Assembly (NCBI GenBank): GCA_949294395.1
Contig: CASFGU010000044.1
Coordinates: 1-64,000 of the forward strand
Direction of reading: 5' to 3'
Length of the DNA: 64,000 bases
Source: an uncultured bacterium
GTDB lineage: Bacteria; Cyanobacteriota; Vampirovibrionia; Gastranaerophilales; Gastranaerophilaceae
Under the pieces are notes generated by a model. The model saw nothing but the letters and a program-made list of their open reading frames with translations. It was not told where the DNA came from and searched no databases. Positions 9,711 to 17,791 of this stretch are shown piece by piece. The translations under genes were made by a program, and so were the position numbers. How positions within the stretch are numbered: the stretch's first letter is position 1; the number at the start of each line of letters is the position of its first letter.

Positions 9711-11585
9711 TTACAATAATTTCATTTCAATACCTTTATCTTTCAAGATATAATGAGCGTTTGAAAGTGCTGTATCATCTTTAAAGGCTTGTTCTGAAGA
9801 TACGATTTTTGCAGGTATAAATTCGCACATAGCCTCAATATCTTCAGGAGTTATGCCGTCTTTGCCGTAATCCAAGCATATAAGGACAAGACAATCTTCA
9901 CCGATTGAATATGCTTTTTTGTCGTTAATTTCTATCGGGATTACTTTATAATCTAGTGGGATACCGAGCTTGAGCATTACTTCATATACAACATCTAATT
10001 CTGTACGGTCTGATTTAATTGAATTTTCTATTGCATCAAGTCTTTGGAATAATGCACCTGCATTTTCAAGCGGTGTGCTGTCCCATTTTGCAAGATTGGA
10101 TGTATCGAGTTTAAAGACTTTAAAACCGATGTCTAATGGTTGCTTTTCTTCCAATGCAAGTTGACCGCTATTATCTGTAAGTTTTTTGCCGGCACGTCTT
10201 ATGCGTTCTTTGCCGATTTCACAAATATTTTTGTAGCCGGCTTTGTAGGCTTCGGATTTCTCGTCGCATAGTTCAGGAAGCTGCACCATTATGAATTGAC
10301 GGTTTCCATTGTCTTCTGCATTTAACTGCATCACTGCATGGGCTGTTGTTGCACTGCCTGAGAAAAAGTCGAGGATTATGTCATTGTCCTTTGTTGTTGC
10401 TTCAAGAAAAACTTTTACAAGTTCAATTGGTTTTGGATTTTCAAACATATCTTTTGTACTGAACAAGCCGGTTAAAACATTTGAGCCGTCGCCAGTATTT
10501 GCTATATCATATAAAATACTTCTTTGTTTCAAGACTTTCACTTGGTTGGCAAAATATTCTTTTTCGTAAGGTATCCATTTCCCTTCTTTCATTTCCCAAT
10601 GTACAAGATCATTTTGTAATAATTCATTCATTCGTTCTCTACCAACTCTCCAACGTCCATCATTCCCATCTGGAGCTATTGGGAAAGCCTCTGTACCATC
10701 AGGAGCAATTAAACTAAAATACATAGAAGGTCTATCTTCCCTTCTTGCTGTATTCCCCCATTTTGCTAATTTCGTAATTTTAAAATTCCCGCGTTCATCT
10801 GATTTATTATATTGAGCAACATCTCGAGCTTCTTCTTTGTCATACCATACAAGTTGTTGACTTTTGCGATAAACTACTATGAACTCATGTTCAATTACAA
10901 AATATTCTTTTGCTTGTCCACCGCCGTCCTTTTTTCTCCATATGAACGAGCCTATATAATTTTCTTCTCCAAAAACTTCATTACAAACTTTTTTTAAATT
11001 TGTTACTTCATTTTCATCAATGGAAATAAAAATCACCCCGTCATCCCGCAAAAGATTTGCTGCCAATCGCAACCTTGGATACATCATATTCAGCCAATTT
11101 GTATGAAAACGCCCCATCGTTTCAGGGTTTGACTTTGTTGTCTGCTGGGTTACTTCCTTATACTTTGCCATAGGGTCTTTGAAATCATCTTCATATACAA
11201 AGTCGTTGCCCGTATTATACGGCGGGTCTATATAAATCATCTTAACCTTGTTGTAATAAGACGACTGCAAAAGTTTCAGCACTTCAAGGTTGTCACCCTC
11301 TATATAAATATTGTTTGTTGTGTCAAAATTTACACTTTCTTCGGGACATGGTCTTAATGTACCTGTTGAATGTTTTCCCGCTATACGGTAGCATTCAGAT
11401 TTACCCTTCCACTCAAACTTGTATTTTTCAAAGTCATTGTCGTCATACTGACCGAACAATGCCAAAAGTTTGCTAATATCTAACTTCCCTTCAGAAAAAC
11501 ACTGTGGAAATACAGCTCTAAACTTTTCTAAATCTGCGTTTTCAATATCCATACTTTGTGACGAAACTCTTTCAATATCCACCAT
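9711..11585 (-). CDS. mod: Type III DNA methyltransferase Mod subunit (copy 1)
   Basis: A beta-class DNA methyltransferase of 624 residues that should methylate adenine N6 on one strand and supply site recognition to Res. Motif IV DPPYNTG is at residues 120-126 and the AdoMet-binding DFFSGSA motif at about 406-412, the beta-class order. The stretch between them (about 215-370) is the target-recognition domain; it is entirely different from that of the second Mod at 35994-37859, whereas flanking parts are nearly the same. Start ATG 11585 has an AGGAAT site. It sits between the SNF2-like gene (50-bp gap) and res (10-bp gap), one transcription unit. Specificity cannot be read from sequence. Confidence 0.95.
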   Translation of the reverse strand: MVDIERVSSQSMDIENADLEKFRAVFPQCFSEGKLDISKLLALFGQYDDNDFEKYKFEWKGKSECYRIAGKHSTGTLRPCPEESVNFDTTNNIYIEGDNLEVLKLLQSSYYNKVKMIYIDPPYNTGNDFVYEDDFKDPMAKYKEVTQQTTKSNPETMGRFHTNWLNMMYPRLRLAANLLRDDGVIFISIDENEVTNLKKVCNEVFGEENYIGSFIWRKKDGGGQAKEYFVIEHEFIVVYRKSQQLVWYDKEEARDVAQYNKSDERGNFKITKLAKWGNTARREDRPSMYFSLIAPDGTEAFPIAPDGNDGRWRVGRERMNELLQNDLVHWEMKEGKWIPYEKEYFANQVKVLKQRSILYDIANTGDGSNVLTGLFSTKDMFENPKPIELVKVFLEATTKDNDIILDFFSGSATTAHAVMQLNAEDNGNRQFIMVQLPELCDEKSEAYKAGYKNICEIGKERIRRAGKKLTDNSGQLALEEKQPLDIGFKVFKLDTSNLAKWDSTPLENAGALFQRLDAIENSIKSDRTELDVVYEVMLKLGIPLDYKVIPIEINDKKAYSIGEDCLVLICLDYGKDGITPEDIEAMCEFIPAKIVSSEQAFKDDTALSNAHYILKDKGIEMKLL

Positions 11586-11634
11586 ATAAATTCCTATTAG
11601 TTATTTCCCTGTTGAGTTAATCTTACCACAAAAA

Positions 11635-14301
11635 TTACCATTGAGGCTTAATGCAATATCTGTTATTTGAATCTTCCAAAACAAGTTCCTCTAACTCCGG
11701 TTCGGGTTGCTTTTCTTTATTTGTACTGAAAATTTGCACTTTGAAATGCGGGCTCATTAGTACATTAAAATTGTATTCATCCGTCAAATCCGCTATTTCT
11801 TTTTCTGTTTCAACGTCAATCTGTGCTTTATCGTAAAATAGTTTTTCTTCTCGCTTGAGTAATTCTTTTTCCAAAACCTTAATCCGTTTGGTTGTTTTCA
11901 GTTCCTCAAGTTTGTTTGCACAAGCCTGTTTTTTCAAATCTTTTATCTCTGTTTTAATGTCGTTCAAATCCGTCTCAAGCTGTGTTTTCTTTCTGCCTGC
12001 AAGGAGCTTTATCTTTTCAACTTCAAAGGCGAATGAGCCTTCCTGACTTTTTATATACTCTTTTATTATTTCATCTTTAGATATTTTTTCATCCAAATTC
12101 CCAAAATCTTCAAGTAAACTGCCAAGCCTTATCTTTTCAAGGTTTGTTCTTTCTTCTATTTCAATTACGGGCAAACTTAACAGTTCCCTGCACTTTTCAT
12201 CCGTCAAAATTTTTCCGCTTTTTGTCTGTCCGATTAATAAACAACGGCATGACGATACATCTTTTGAGGTTATCGCAACGTTATAAAATCCAATCTCACA
12301 AGGCTCAATGTCCGCATTTACATAAATTTTCGCTTCAGGTGCAATGTTTGTATCAATTTCTCTCAAAATTCCTTTTGCAAAAACAGATGTAAAACTTATT
12401 CTGCCTGTTTGAGGTTTGAAATCCTTGCCTAATCCGTATCTTTTGTACCCCTCATAATTTCTCATTCGTCCGTTATCGTTGAACGAAAATAAATAAGGTC
12501 GTTTATAACCCTCAATCAAGGTCAATGTTTTGTTTTCGTCATCTATTTCATACCAGTCGGGCTTTATTGTTTCAAAGTAATATTTTACAAGTTCCCAAAG
12601 GTCATTGTTTAGTTCCTCTGTTTTTTCTTCGATATATGCAGGAGTAACCGTAACTTTATCGGCAATAGATTTTGTAAATGTCGTAAACAGAATATCTTCC
12701 GAATTCTCAACAAGCCGTTCGTTTTCCTTACGGTGGGTAGAAAGATTTTCCTTGAATGCCTGAGCAACTTCATCTCTGTGTCTGAAATCTTTTAGGACTT
12801 CTTTTATCTTTACATCAAAATTGCCCACTATATCATCCGACATCCCGAAAATCCCATTAAACTGCAAAGTCCGCTTGTTTATAAGTTCTAGCATTCTGAC
12901 ATCGGCAAAATTCTCATGGCTTAAGAGATTAATAACCAGCACATCAGAATTCTGTCCCTGCCTGTGGCACCTGCAAATCCTCTGCTCCATTTGAATTGAA
13001 TTGTAAATCATATCGTAATTCACAACTACAGGACAGTATTCTATATCCAGTCCTTTTGCCGCTGTATCCGTTGTTACAAGAATTTGAATATCTTCATCAT
13101 TACGAAAATTTTCAAGTATGTCATTATCTTTGTATTTAAGCGTGTTATATCCGTTTTGTCTGAAAATCATATAAAGGTTATCAAGCGTTGTATTATTATC
13201 AACAAAAACAATCGCCTTTTGATTAACGTTCGTTGCTTTCAGATGGTTAAAAACTGTTTTTAAAATTTTTAAAAGCTGTGTGGTTTTTGAATTAATTTTT
13301 ATTTCAGACGCAAGTTTTTGAATATGTAAAAGTGCCGCTTTTTCAAGTCCATAAGTTCTTTGAATTGCGGGTATAAGCATATTTACAAATGCCTGCGGTG
13401 AAGATGAAAGTGTTTTGAAAAATAACAGGTTAAGGTTGTATTCATCTATTTCAGGATAGGCAACTTTATCATCAGAAGTTATATATGCTGAAATTAATTT
13501 ATATAATTCTTTTTCCTCCGGTATAAGCGGATAATCCACAGTAATAGGCAATCGACGGGAAAAGTTTACATATTCTGCCGCCTGTGCTTTCAGTGTTCTG
13601 AAACAGAATTGCGAAACCCAGCATGTTAATTCAGGGTAATTTTCGGGCTTTCTGAAATATCGTTTGTAAAACCAATCTACGTCCGGCAAAATGCTTTCAT
13701 CTATAAAATGAATTAGCCCGTAAATGTCCCGTATATCTTTTGTTATAGGTGTCGGTGTTAAAAGTAATTTGTATGCCTCGCGCACCGCATTTTTTAATAT
13801 TACAGTCGTGTCTTTAGTGTAATTTGCAAGAACATCCGCTTCATCAAAAATAACTAAGTCCCAATCCCGTTCTTTTACTTTATCAGCATGCTTAATGGCA
13901 CAATCGTATGTTGTCAAAACAATTCCGTCTTCATCAGGAATATTTTTTGTATTATTCCAAAAAACATACGGGAGTGTAAAATCTCTGTCAAGTTTTCTTT
14001 TCCACTGTGTTACAAGATTTGGCGGAAGAACAACCAAAATGTTTTCTTTTCCCTCATACCACTTTTGTCCTGCAACAAGCAATGCCTCATAAGTTTTACC
14101 AAGAGAACCCTCGTCGCAGAGAATACAGCCGTTTAAAAAATCTGAACGAAGTGCAAATCTTGCGGCTGCTATCTGATACGGCAAAATCTTTGCAGTTGAA
14201 GAAGCATAAACAGGCAGAAAATTTTTGTCTTTTGACAAATCTTCAAGACGCTTTGCTTCTATTAATGCAGAATATTGACTTTGAAATTTATTCTCTTCCA
14301 T
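11635..14301 (-). CDS. SNF2-family helicase linked to type III restriction system (copy 1)
   Basis: An 888-residue SF2 ATPase of SNF2 type. Motif I GSLGKT (65-70) is preceded by the SNF2-like CDE, motif II is DEAD (153-156), and motif VI reads 'EQRICRCHRQGQ' near 430, the SNF2 hallmark. The last ~200 residues are charged coiled coil ('LAGRKKTQLETDLNDIKTEIKDLKK'). Such an enzyme should translocate on duplex DNA. Classical type III systems consist of Mod and Res only, so this is an extra subunit. It is the first gene of the operon, 50 bp before mod; the same trio recurs at 31744-40539. The sequence upstream shows an extended -10 only about 11 nt before the ATG and no ribosome-binding site, suggesting a nearly leaderless mRNA. 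What it adds to restriction is unknown. Confidence 0.85.
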   Translation of the reverse strand: MEENKFQSQYSALIEAKRLEDLSKDKNFLPVYASSTAKILPYQIAAARFALRSDFLNGCILCDEGSLGKTYEALLVAGQKWYEGKENILVVLPPNLVTQWKRKLDRDFTLPYVFWNNTKNIPDEDGIVLTTYDCAIKHADKVKERDWDLVIFDEADVLANYTKDTTVILKNAVREAYKLLLTPTPITKDIRDIYGLIHFIDESILPDVDWFYKRYFRKPENYPELTCWVSQFCFRTLKAQAAEYVNFSRRLPITVDYPLIPEEKELYKLISAYITSDDKVAYPEIDEYNLNLLFFKTLSSSPQAFVNMLIPAIQRTYGLEKAALLHIQKLASEIKINSKTTQLLKILKTVFNHLKATNVNQKAIVFVDNNTTLDNLYMIFRQNGYNTLKYKDNDILENFRNDEDIQILVTTDTAAKGLDIEYCPVVVNYDMIYNSIQMEQRICRCHRQGQNSDVLVINLLSHENFADVRMLELINKRTLQFNGIFGMSDDIVGNFDVKIKEVLKDFRHRDEVAQAFKENLSTHRKENERLVENSEDILFTTFTKSIADKVTVTPAYIEEKTEELNNDLWELVKYYFETIKPDWYEIDDENKTLTLIEGYKRPYLFSFNDNGRMRNYEGYKRYGLGKDFKPQTGRISFTSVFAKGILREIDTNIAPEAKIYVNADIEPCEIGFYNVAITSKDVSSCRCLLIGQTKSGKILTDEKCRELLSLPVIEIEERTNLEKIRLGSLLEDFGNLDEKISKDEIIKEYIKSQEGSFAFEVEKIKLLAGRKKTQLETDLNDIKTEIKDLKKQACANKLEELKTTKRIKVLEKELLKREEKLFYDKAQIDVETEKEIADLTDEYNFNVLMSPHFKVQIFSTNKEKQPEPELEELVLEDSNNRYCIKPQW

Positions 14302-14312
14302 ACTTCATGCTG

Positions 14313-14321
14313 ATTTTAGCA
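14313..14321 (-). promoter_or_regulatory. Extended -10 promoter of the first helicase-mod-res operon
   Basis: On the minus strand the sequence reads TATGCTAAAATC: a TGC extension plus TAAAAT as the -10 box, ending 11 nt before the helicase ATG at 14301. The same string stands before the second helicase gene and before the cpaE-like gene, where a -35 box is spaced 17 bp upstream. No good -35 is visible here. The predicted transcript would begin a few bases before the start codon. Confidence 0.5.
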
Positions 14322-14326
14322 TAAAA

Positions 14327-14773
14327 TTATTCATTATATAGAAATATTGAACATTTCCCTTTTTCGACCATATAATCATTTATATTTGTCTTACCTGCAT
14401 AAATAATGCCTAAAGTTCTGTTATATTTATCCAACCCTTGAGCTTTAAGAACTAATTGCCCTTTATTTTCTGCCAAAAATCTGTTTAAAATGTCTGTTGA
14501 TTCTTTTCCTCTTTCTATAACCTCATCTATTGATATTTTCTTTTCGTAAGCCTGTTTATATGCCCTATTTATAACTGTTGTCTCACAACAATCTAAACGA
14601 ACAAGTCGGACGTGAATTTCCTGATGTAAAAAATTGGACACGACTACTGTATCGCCATCAAGAACCCTTACAAGATTTACTTTTTGCGTGGCATACTGAT
14701 TATATTTGTTGTAACTGAACACTATTCCTGCAAGGATTAAAAAAACAATTATGAAGTAGGTATATTTTTTCAT
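14327..14773 (-). CDS. Thermonuclease-like (SNase family) secreted or membrane-anchored nuclease
   Basis: A 148-residue protein with an N-terminal hydrophobic helix (residues ~4-20, signal peptide or anchor) followed by a staphylococcal nuclease fold: 'VRVLDGDTVVV', then 'VRLVRLDCCET' with the Arg and Glu eight residues apart as in the active site, and 'LDKYNRTLGIIYAG' supplying the second catalytic Arg. All three catalytic residues are therefore present. Substrate would be DNA or RNA outside the cytoplasm, with Ca2+ as usual cofactor (family knowledge). AAAGG precedes ATG 14773 at good spacing. It is just upstream of the restriction operon but a promoter lies between, so a shared function is not implied. 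It may be a phage or element cargo gene. Confidence 0.85.
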   Translation of the reverse strand: MKKYTYFIIVFLILAGIVFSYNKYNQYATQKVNLVRVLDGDTVVVSNFLHQEIHVRLVRLDCCETTVINRAYKQAYEKKISIDEVIERGKESTDILNRFLAENKGQLVLKAQGLDKYNRTLGIIYAGKTNINDYMVEKGKCSIFLYNE

Positions 14774-14891
14774 GCTTAACCTTTCAGATGTTACAAAAAT
14801 GTCCCTTTTTTAATATTAAGTTTACCATGAATTATAATATTGAGATAAAATTAACACTTACTTGGCTATTATGAAATATAAAAATTGAACC

Positions 14892-14906
14892 TATAATGTC
14901 AGTAAT
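14892..14906 (+). promoter_or_regulatory. -10 box and leaderless start of XRE regulator
   Basis: A consensus TATAAT lies at 14892-14897 and the ATG of the regulator is at 14907, only nine bases on. With a usual 6-8 nt spacing the transcript starts at or just before the ATG, and no ribosome-binding site is present, so the mRNA is probably leaderless. No convincing -35 box is seen. Confidence 0.5.
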
Positions 14907-15233
14907 ATGGACATTACTAAAGATTTTGGTATTAGACTGCAAGAAATTAGAAAAGCTAAAGGACTTACTCAAGCTCAATTAGCTGAAATGGTTGACCTTG
15001 AAATTACTACAATCTCAAGAATTGAAAATGGCTCAAGATTTCCGCAAAAAGAAAATATCGAAAAATTTGTTGAAGCACTAGATTGTAATATTAAAGATTT
15101 ATTTGATTTTGATTACATCAAAACTAGAGATGAATTAAGAGCTTACATTGATAAAAAGTTAGACAAAGCATCCTTAAATGATTTGCAATTCTATGTCAGA
15201 GTTATAGATGCTCATTTGGAGACTAGAAAATGA
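14907..15233 (+). CDS. XRE-family transcriptional regulator
   Basis: A 108-residue protein whose first ~65 residues form a Cro/C1-type helix-turn-helix: 'LQEIRKAKGLTQAQLAEMVDLEITTISRIENGSRFPQKENIEKFVEAL'. The C-terminal ~40 residues are helical and may dimerise. It likely represses its own promoter or that of neighbours. Its stop overlaps the start of the next XRE gene by four bases (ATGA), so both are translated from one mRNA. Two paralogous XRE genes follow, an arrangement usual in temperate phage or mobile-element switches. The exact target is unknown; the palindromes at 15981-16016 are candidates. Confidence 0.9.
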   Translation: MDITKDFGIRLQEIRKAKGLTQAQLAEMVDLEITTISRIENGSRFPQKENIEKFVEALDCNIKDLFDFDYIKTRDELRAYIDKKLDKASLNDLQFYVRVIDAHLETRK

Positions 15234-15589
15234 CAGACTCCCCAAGTGTCAGCGATTATAAAAAGAAAATCGGGGCAAATATTGCAAAATACAGAAAAGC
15301 CAAAGGTCTTACTCAAAGAGAACTGGCTCATTTTGCAGGTATAGCTTCTCAAACTTTGTCTTGTATTGAAATCGGGATTAATAATCCGTCTTTTAATGTA
15401 ATGATTAAAATCGCAATAGCCCTTGAAATTCCGCTTTCATATATATTCACATTTGACGAAAATACATACGATATACAGGATAAGCAGTTATTATTTTTAG
15501 CCTCGGAAGCATTCAAAGATCTTGATTATAAAGACAGAGAAATCGCGTTCAAGTTAGTTCAATGTTTTAAAAATGAGAAGAAGTCTTAA
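15230..15589 (+). CDS. XRE-family transcriptional regulator
   Basis: A 119-residue helix-turn-helix regulator. The HTH spans roughly residues 13-68 ('IGANIAKYRKAKGLTQ', 'ASQTLSCIEIGINNPSFNVMIKIAIAL'), and a short acidic helical tail follows. It overlaps the upstream XRE gene by 4 bp and converges on a third XRE gene, whose stop is 5 bp away. Being translated together with the first regulator, it may form heterodimers or act on the same operators; that is inference. The 3' ends of this gene and the convergent one leave almost no terminator space. Confidence 0.9.
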   Translation: MTDSPSVSDYKKKIGANIAKYRKAKGLTQRELAHFAGIASQTLSCIEIGINNPSFNVMIKIAIALEIPLSYIFTFDENTYDIQDKQLLFLASEAFKDLDYKDREIAFKLVQCFKNEKKS

Positions 15590-15593
15590 AAGA

Positions 15594-15941
15594 TTATTCT
15601 TTTGAGGTATAAAGCTCTTTTACTAATTTAGAATACTTTATCATGTGCTGTAAAAGAGTTTCGTCTAAATCTTTTAATTCAGTATTCAAATAATCTAAAA
15701 GATTTTGTTTGGAAGGTTCAAGCCCATCTTCGCAGTCAAAATTAAATAGTTCTGAATAACTTACCCCTAATTTTTCAGCGAGAAGTTCTATTGTTGAGAA
15801 TGATGCGGCTCTTTCACCTATCTCTATTAAAGTAATTGAATTAGTCTGTAAATCACATAATTCCGCTAATTCTTGTTGTGTCAATCCTTTTGCTTCTCTT
15901 ATTTTCTTTAGTCTTTTCCCGAATAAATTTTTCAATTCCAT
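15594..15941 (-). CDS. XRE-family transcriptional regulator (divergent from 283-aa gene)
   Basis: A 115-residue regulator with HTH at residues ~5-62 ('LFGKRLKKIREAKGLTQ', 'QTNSITLIEIGERAASFSTIELLAEKL') and a helical C-terminus with Asp/Leu-rich sequence, similar in layout to the 14907-15233 product. It is transcribed leftwards from an AT-rich intergenic stretch that contains two perfect inverted repeats, and the unknown gene at 16148 is divergent from it. This geometry is typical for an autoregulated repressor that also controls the divergent gene. Target identity is inference. Confidence 0.9.
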   Translation of the reverse strand: MELKNLFGKRLKKIREAKGLTQQELAELCDLQTNSITLIEIGERAASFSTIELLAEKLGVSYSELFNFDCEDGLEPSKQNLLDYLNTELKDLDETLLQHMIKYSKLVKELYTSKE

Positions 15942-15980
15942 ATTATTAAAATTATAACTAATGCATAATTTATAACGATA

Positions 15981-16016
15981 GACTATACGTTAGTCAACAC
16001 TAACTAATAATTAGTT
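15981..16016. promoter_or_regulatory. Paired palindromic operators between divergent XRE and unknown gene
   Basis: Two inverted repeats lie close together: GACTA-tacgt-TAGTC at 15981-15995 and AACTAAT-a-ATTAGTT at 16002-16016. A further CTAAT half-site occurs at about 15958-15962. The shared CTAA/TTAG core and position next to a repressor start make them likely XRE binding sites. Confidence 0.5.
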
Positions 16017-16147
16017 AAATAGCCGAGTCGGGTAATTGCAAATATGAAGATATCTCTCTATTATTAAAAATTATAACAGAGAGTTTGAATTATATACAAA
16101 TATAATAATTTAAATTCTTTAATAAATAAATTGGAAAGGTGGTTAAT

Positions 16148-16990
16148 ATGGTAGGCAATCCGGTATTAAATATAGGTAATAAAAATATTGAAAACCAACA
16201 AGAAAAAATTTACACTATGAAATGGCTGTTAGATTTAGAAGATGAAGATACCAATTTTTCCACTCAGGAGTTAGAAGAATTACTACTTAAAAAATTAAAT
16301 AGAAATTTTGCAGGCTTAGTTCCCTTAAACGAATATTTCAGAAGTTGTCCTGAATTTATTCAATTTGATTTTAACAAAATGATTAAAGTTAAAGATGATC
16401 CGGTATTATTTAATGAATTTTATGAACGGTTTAAATTAAACCTGCAAAACAACCCTCAATATAAAAAGTTTGATAAACAAATTCAAGGTGCATCGATATG
16501 CACTTCGATTTATCAAGATGGCGTTTTATGCATATCTGATCTTAAAGAGGCTAACAAGGCTGTTGATGAAAATGACAGAATAAATAATATATTATTGTTT
16601 AATATTGTGTCAGAAGTCTGTAATGATATTTTGAAATTTGAAAGCAACAGAAATATTGTTTTAAATTTTCACCTTTTATATTACTGGTGCAAGCTAAATA
16701 AAAATAAACCTATTGAACATTTAACCGATGATGAATGTAAAATTATAATAGCACTATTTGCAGGATTACCTGATGAAGAAATACTGGAAGGATTAAATTT
16801 ACCAAATACTCCTATTAACATTAATTATATTTATTCAATATTTAAAAGTTTACCGGAAAAATTTCATGTAACTAATTTAACTCAGGTTATTTTTAGAATT
16901 GTACTGTTAAAGCCTAATATATGGGCTCTACCGACAATAGAAAAAATGTTATTTGAAATTAAGACTATAAAACGGGGAATGTATGATTAA
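16148..16990 (+). CDS. Unknown protein with possible degenerate LuxR-type HTH at C-terminus
   Basis: I chose ATG 16148 because GGAAAGGTGG lies six bases upstream; a GTG at 16139 would overlap that site. The 280-residue product has no signal peptide or membrane segment. Residues ~195-260 ('HLTDDECKIIIALFAGLPDEEILEGLNLP', then 'INYIYSIFKSLPEKFHVTNLTQVIFR') follow the spacing of LuxR/GerE helix-turn-helix domains, but with substitutions, so DNA binding is only possible. The N-terminal 190 residues are not recognised. A clear terminator follows 25 bp downstream. The divergent XRE gene and palindromes suggest it is under repressor control. It may be an element-encoded regulator. Confidence 0.65.
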   Translation: MVGNPVLNIGNKNIENQQEKIYTMKWLLDLEDEDTNFSTQELEELLLKKLNRNFAGLVPLNEYFRSCPEFIQFDFNKMIKVKDDPVLFNEFYERFKLNLQNNPQYKKFDKQIQGASICTSIYQDGVLCISDLKEANKAVDENDRINNILLFNIVSEVCNDILKFESNRNIVLNFHLLYYWCKLNKNKPIEHLTDDECKIIIALFAGLPDEEILEGLNLPNTPININYIYSIFKSLPEKFHVTNLTQVIFRIVLLKPNIWALPTIEKMLFEIKTIKRGMYD

Positions 16991-17014
16991 GATTTCTTGA
17001 TATAGTTGGTTTAT

Positions 17015-17035
17015 GGGAGCAAAATGCTCCCTTTT
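17015..17035 (+). terminator. Rho-independent terminator
   Basis: GGGAGC, loop AAAAT, GCTCCC, then TTTTATT: a perfect 6-bp GC-rich stem with a U tract, 25 bp after the stop of the 280-residue gene. It abuts the stop codon of the convergent 135-residue gene. Confidence 0.85.
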
Positions 17036-17441
17036 ATTCTTCATATGTATAGCGTCCTTCTCTTTTAAGTTTTGACTTATAAGCAAGGCGTTCATCAAGG
17101 GTCATATTCTTCATCTTTTCAATATCTTCATCAAAATATTTTACTTTTTTTATTTCAGCAGTTTCAATTCCCATCATTTCACTGTCGTGATTCGCTTTCA
17201 TACGGGCATTATATTGAGCTTTGGTTTCTACTACATAATCTGGAAATAACCTTTTTACTATCTTTTTAGTTTTATCAGTAATCCAATTTCCGAATTTTGT
17301 TTTAGGACATTTAACCTCTTTTCCTTGATATCCATCTGGCATACTTTTCATGTATTCTCTATATGTTAGACGAAAACCCAGTATTTTTCTGTCTAAAACA
17401 ACAGGTTGACCGCCTAAACCGTTTACTGTTTTTATACGCAA
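17034..17441 (-). CDS. Unknown small basic protein sharing C-terminal domain with its neighbour
   Basis: A 135-residue protein starting at TTG 17441, which directly follows an in-frame stop and has AAGGAT upstream. The N-terminal ~75 residues are basic ('YREYMKSMPDGYQGKEVKCPKTKFGNW', in two parts). The last ~52 residues, from HDSEMMGIE to GRYTYEE, are almost identical to the end of the protein encoded 20 bp upstream (17461-17757), sharing 'EIKKVK(Y/F)FDEDIEKMKNM' and a final RYTYEE. The pair lies directly downstream of the ADP-ribosyltransferase gene on the same strand. Candidates for immunity proteins, chaperones or secreted partners of the toxin; no known family recognised. Confidence 0.6.
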   Translation of the reverse strand: MRIKTVNGLGGQPVVLDRKILGFRLTYREYMKSMPDGYQGKEVKCPKTKFGNWITDKTKKIVKRLFPDYVVETKAQYNARMKANHDSEMMGIETAEIKKVKYFDEDIEKMKNMTLDERLAYKSKLKREGRYTYEE

Positions 17442-17460
17442 TTAATTTTATCCTTATATT

Positions 17461-17757
17461 TTATTCTTCGTATGTATAACGATGTTCATCTTTTAATTTT
17501 GATATATATTCGAGTTCTTCTTCTTCCGACATATTCTTCATCTTTTCAATATCTTCATCAAAGAACTTTACTTTTTTTATTTCAGAAATCTCAATTCCCA
17601 TCATTTCACTGTCGTGGTTTCTACGAATTCTCTCTGCTTCTGATATAAATTCATCAGGCTTAGTTTCCAATTTTGTTGCAGTACGATTGATTTTAGGTTT
17701 GCTCTGACCTATGTTAGATATTGTATTAAATAATTTTCGAAAGATTTTTATTGTCAT
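17461..17757 (-). CDS. Unknown small protein, paralogue of the next gene
   Basis: I place the start at ATG 17757, which has AAAGGAG five bases upstream; an in-frame ATG ten codons earlier lacks such a site. The 98-residue product has a basic, weakly amphipathic N-terminus ('MTIKIFRKLFNTISNIGQSK') and then the conserved C-terminal ~50 residues shared with the 17034-17441 product. It starts about 35 bp after the stop of the toxin-like gene (17792), so the three genes form one unit. Duplication with a variable N-terminus and conserved C-terminus is typical of proteins that swap interaction domains. Function unknown. Confidence 0.6.
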   Translation of the reverse strand: MTIKIFRKLFNTISNIGQSKPKINRTATKLETKPDEFISEAERIRRNHDSEMMGIEISEIKKVKFFDEDIEKMKNMSEEEELEYISKLKDEHRYTYEE

Positions 17758-17791
17758 ATAAACTCCTTTGCATGTATTATAACACATTTTT

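Noticed and set aside
11635..14301. Assignment of the helicase-methylase-nuclease set to DISARM or BREX
   Set aside because: There is no DUF1998 (DrmB), PLD nuclease (DrmC), BrxL, PglZ or BrxC homologue; Mod and Res are clear type III subunits.
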